DNA of 41,957 bases from Deltaproteobacteria bacterium CSP1-8 (lineage in GTDB: Bacteria > Desulfobacterota > Deferrimicrobia > Deferrimicrobiales > Deferrimicrobiaceae), in contig LDXO01000017.1 in assembly GCA_001443455.1 (NCBI GenBank), forward strand, positions 1-41,957, in the 5' to 3' direction. How positions within the stretch are numbered: the first letter of the stretch is position 1; every line of letters begins with the position of its first letter. The notes under the pieces are model-generated. The model saw nothing but the letters and a program-made list of their open reading frames with translations. It had not been told where the DNA came from and did not search any database. A program made the translations under genes and the position numbers. Positions 40,634 to 41,957 of the stretch are shown here, one piece after another.

Positions 40634-41957
40634 ATGCAAATAGAAAAGGGAATCGACAAGGACGTAAAGAAAATCCGCCTGATGATCCTCGACAAGCCGG
40701 GGTACATGGGCAAGGTTGCAACGGCCATCGGGAACGCGGGGGGAAGCATCGGGGACATCCGGCTCGTCGGGGTCGGTCTCGAGTACAACACCCGCGACCT
40801 CACCCTGTACGTCGACGACGAGGCCCACCTCGAGGCGGTTCTCGAGGAGGTCGGGAAGGTCGAGGGCGCCATCATCTCCGACATCATCGACCCGGTCCTC
40901 GAGCTGCACCTCGGCGGGAAGATACGCGTCAAGGCGAAGATGGAGATCGAGGGCATCTCGACGATCCGGAAGATCTACACCCCCGGCGTCGCGAAGGTGT
41001 GCAGAGTCATCCGAGAAAACCCGGAGCGGGCGTACGACTACACCGGGATCGGCAACACGGTCGCGATCGTCACCAACGGGACGGCCATCCTGGGCTTAGG
41101 CGACATCGGGGCGGTGGCGGGGATGCCCGTCATGGAAGGGAAGGCGGTCCTGTTCGACGTGCTCGTCGGGGTGAACGGCGTCCCGATCCTCATCCAGTCG
41201 AAAGACCCCGAGGTGATCATCCGGACCGTTGCGGCCATCGCCCCCACGTTCGGCGCCATCAAGCTCGAGGACATCAAGGCGCCCGAGTGCTTCGAGATCG
41301 AGGACCGGCTTTCCGCGATGCTCGATATCCCGGTGATGCACGACGACCAGCACGGCACGTCCGTCGTCGTTCTGGCGTCCCTTCTCAACGCGAGCAAATA
41401 CGTCGGGATGATGGTCAAGAACGACGTCGTCGGGCTGGTGGGCCTCGGCGCGGCGGGAATGGGGATCTCGAAGCTTCTCATGGCGTACGGGGTCCGGAAG
41501 CTGCTGGGGACCGACATCAGCCAGAGTGCGGTGGATATCTTCGCGAAGGTCGGTGGGAAACCGGTGACGCTCCCGGAGATCATGAGCCTCTCCGACATCG
41601 TCATCTGCACGACCGGCGTGCCGGGCCTCATCCGGAAGGAGACGGTCAAGAAAGGGCAGGTGATCCTCGCCCTGACCAACCCCCGCCCGGAGATCACTCC
41701 CGAGGATGCGCGGGACGGGGGCGCCGCGTTTGCGGCAGACGGACGGGGGGTGAACAACGCCCTCGCCTTCCCCGGCCTGTTCCGGGGAGCGCTCGACGCG
41801 AGGGCCCGCAAGATCAACAACCGGATGAAGATCGCGGCGGCCAAGACGATCAGCACGTTCGCCTCGGAGGGGGAACTGGTCCCGTCCCTCCTGAACATGG
41901 AGATGCACAGGGCCGTCGCCGAAGCCGTGGAACGGGCGGCGTTCGAATCCGGCGTGG
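40634..41957 (+). CDS. ACT-domain NAD(P)-dependent malic enzyme, 3' end outside window
   Basis: 441 residues are visible. An N-terminal ACT domain (~12-90, KIRLMILDKPGYMGKVATAIG) suggests allosteric control by an amino acid. The malic enzyme core follows: STIRKIYTPGVAKVC, YTGIGNTVAIVTNGTAILGLGDIG, PVMHDDQHGTSVVVLA and the NAD-binding GLVGLGAAGMGISKLL. It oxidatively decarboxylates malate to pyruvate. The reading frame is open at the window edge near the usual family end. No Shine-Dalgarno site precedes the ATG, and the promoter places the transcript start on it, so a leaderless mRNA is likely. Confidence 0.9.
   Translation, partial: MQIEKGIDKDVKKIRLMILDKPGYMGKVATAIGNAGGSIGDIRLVGVGLEYNTRDLTLYVDDEAHLEAVLEEVGKVEGAIISDIIDPVLELHLGGKIRVKAKMEIEGISTIRKIYTPGVAKVCRVIRENPERAYDYTGIGNTVAIVTNGTAILGLGDIGAVAGMPVMEGKAVLFDVLVGVNGVPILIQSKDPEVIIRTVAAIAPTFGAIKLEDIKAPECFEIEDRLSAMLDIPVMHDDQHGTSVVVLASLLNASKYVGMMVKNDVVGLVGLGAAGMGISKLLMAYGVRKLLGTDISQSAVDIFAKVGGKPVTLPEIMSLSDIVICTTGVPGLIRKETVKKGQVILALTNPRPEITPEDARDGGAAFAADGRGVNNALAFPGLFRGALDARARKINNRMKIAAAKTISTFASEGELVPSLLNMEMHRAVAEAVERAAFESGV

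Overview
The window reads as chromosomal DNA of a GC-rich, Gram-negative, motile bacterium. Evidence is a tripartite RND efflux pump with an outer-membrane factor, lipoproteins with clear lipoboxes, an NtrC-type regulator with a sigma-54 promoter, and a sigma-28/FlgM pair. The gene set (two-subunit 2-oxoacid:ferredoxin oxidoreductase, lysine 2,3-aminomutase, hemerythrin, ACT-malic enzyme) suits an anaerobic or facultative deltaproteobacterium-like lineage (Desulfobacterota/Desulfuromonadota). No rRNA is present, so this placement is inference. I see no transposase, phage gene or CRISPR array.

Layout. 1-978: the 3' end of an AddA/RecB-type helicase-nuclease gene, coupled to a small zinc-ribbon protein. 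978-1222: a short element bounded by imperfect inverted repeats. 1229-5607 (minus): a tightly coupled operon of XRE-cupin regulator, lysine 2,3-aminomutase, two D-Ala-D-Ala-ligase-like ATP-grasp enzymes and a GNAT acetyltransferase. It has a near-consensus promoter and a candidate operator, and is the most interesting system here: it looks like a route to an acylated or peptidyl beta-lysine metabolite. 5894-5969: tRNA-Ala(CGC). 5990-7007: a gene-free repeat region. 7008-7919: a PfkB-family kinase. 7956-10981 (minus): an LsrF-like thiolase/aldolase followed by a fused rhamnulose-phosphate-aldolase/dehydrogenase, in DNA of visibly lower GC. 11456-13831: a ClpA/ClpC-type ATPase. 13926-15457: a BCAM0308-family zinc protein coupled to a VAT1-like quinone reductase. 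15458-15812: another repeat-bearing spacer. 15813-18402 (minus): a hemerythrin and a 12-blade NHL lipoprotein. 18702-19124: an FlK-like thioesterase. 19321-25587: tetR plus an RND efflux operon. 25697-28257: korAB. 28270-28521: a small membrane protein. 28812-29909: rmuC.

29927-32576 is a flagellar control module. An NtrC-family activator gene lies directly upstream of a fliA-type sigma factor gene that carries a sigma-54 promoter and a distal palindrome. Divergently, flgM is preceded by a nearly perfect sigma-28 promoter. 32652-33997: a small zincin and an unrecognised protein. 33992-36243 (minus): an aminotransferase pair (hisC and a class I/II enzyme). 36401-39302: a lipoprotein, a BioF2/CelD-type acyltransferase and a family-4 glycosyltransferase. 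39229-40567 (minus): inositol-phosphate synthase and a small zinc-ribbon peptide. 40634-end: ACT-domain malic enzyme, cut by the window edge.

A roughly 115-bp GC-rich core sequence occurs three times in gene-free spacers (about 1028, 6428 and 15604). Its flanks could pair, and the bases in the arms differ between copies while pairing is partly kept, so it may be a dispersed structured-RNA or terminator-like repeat family.
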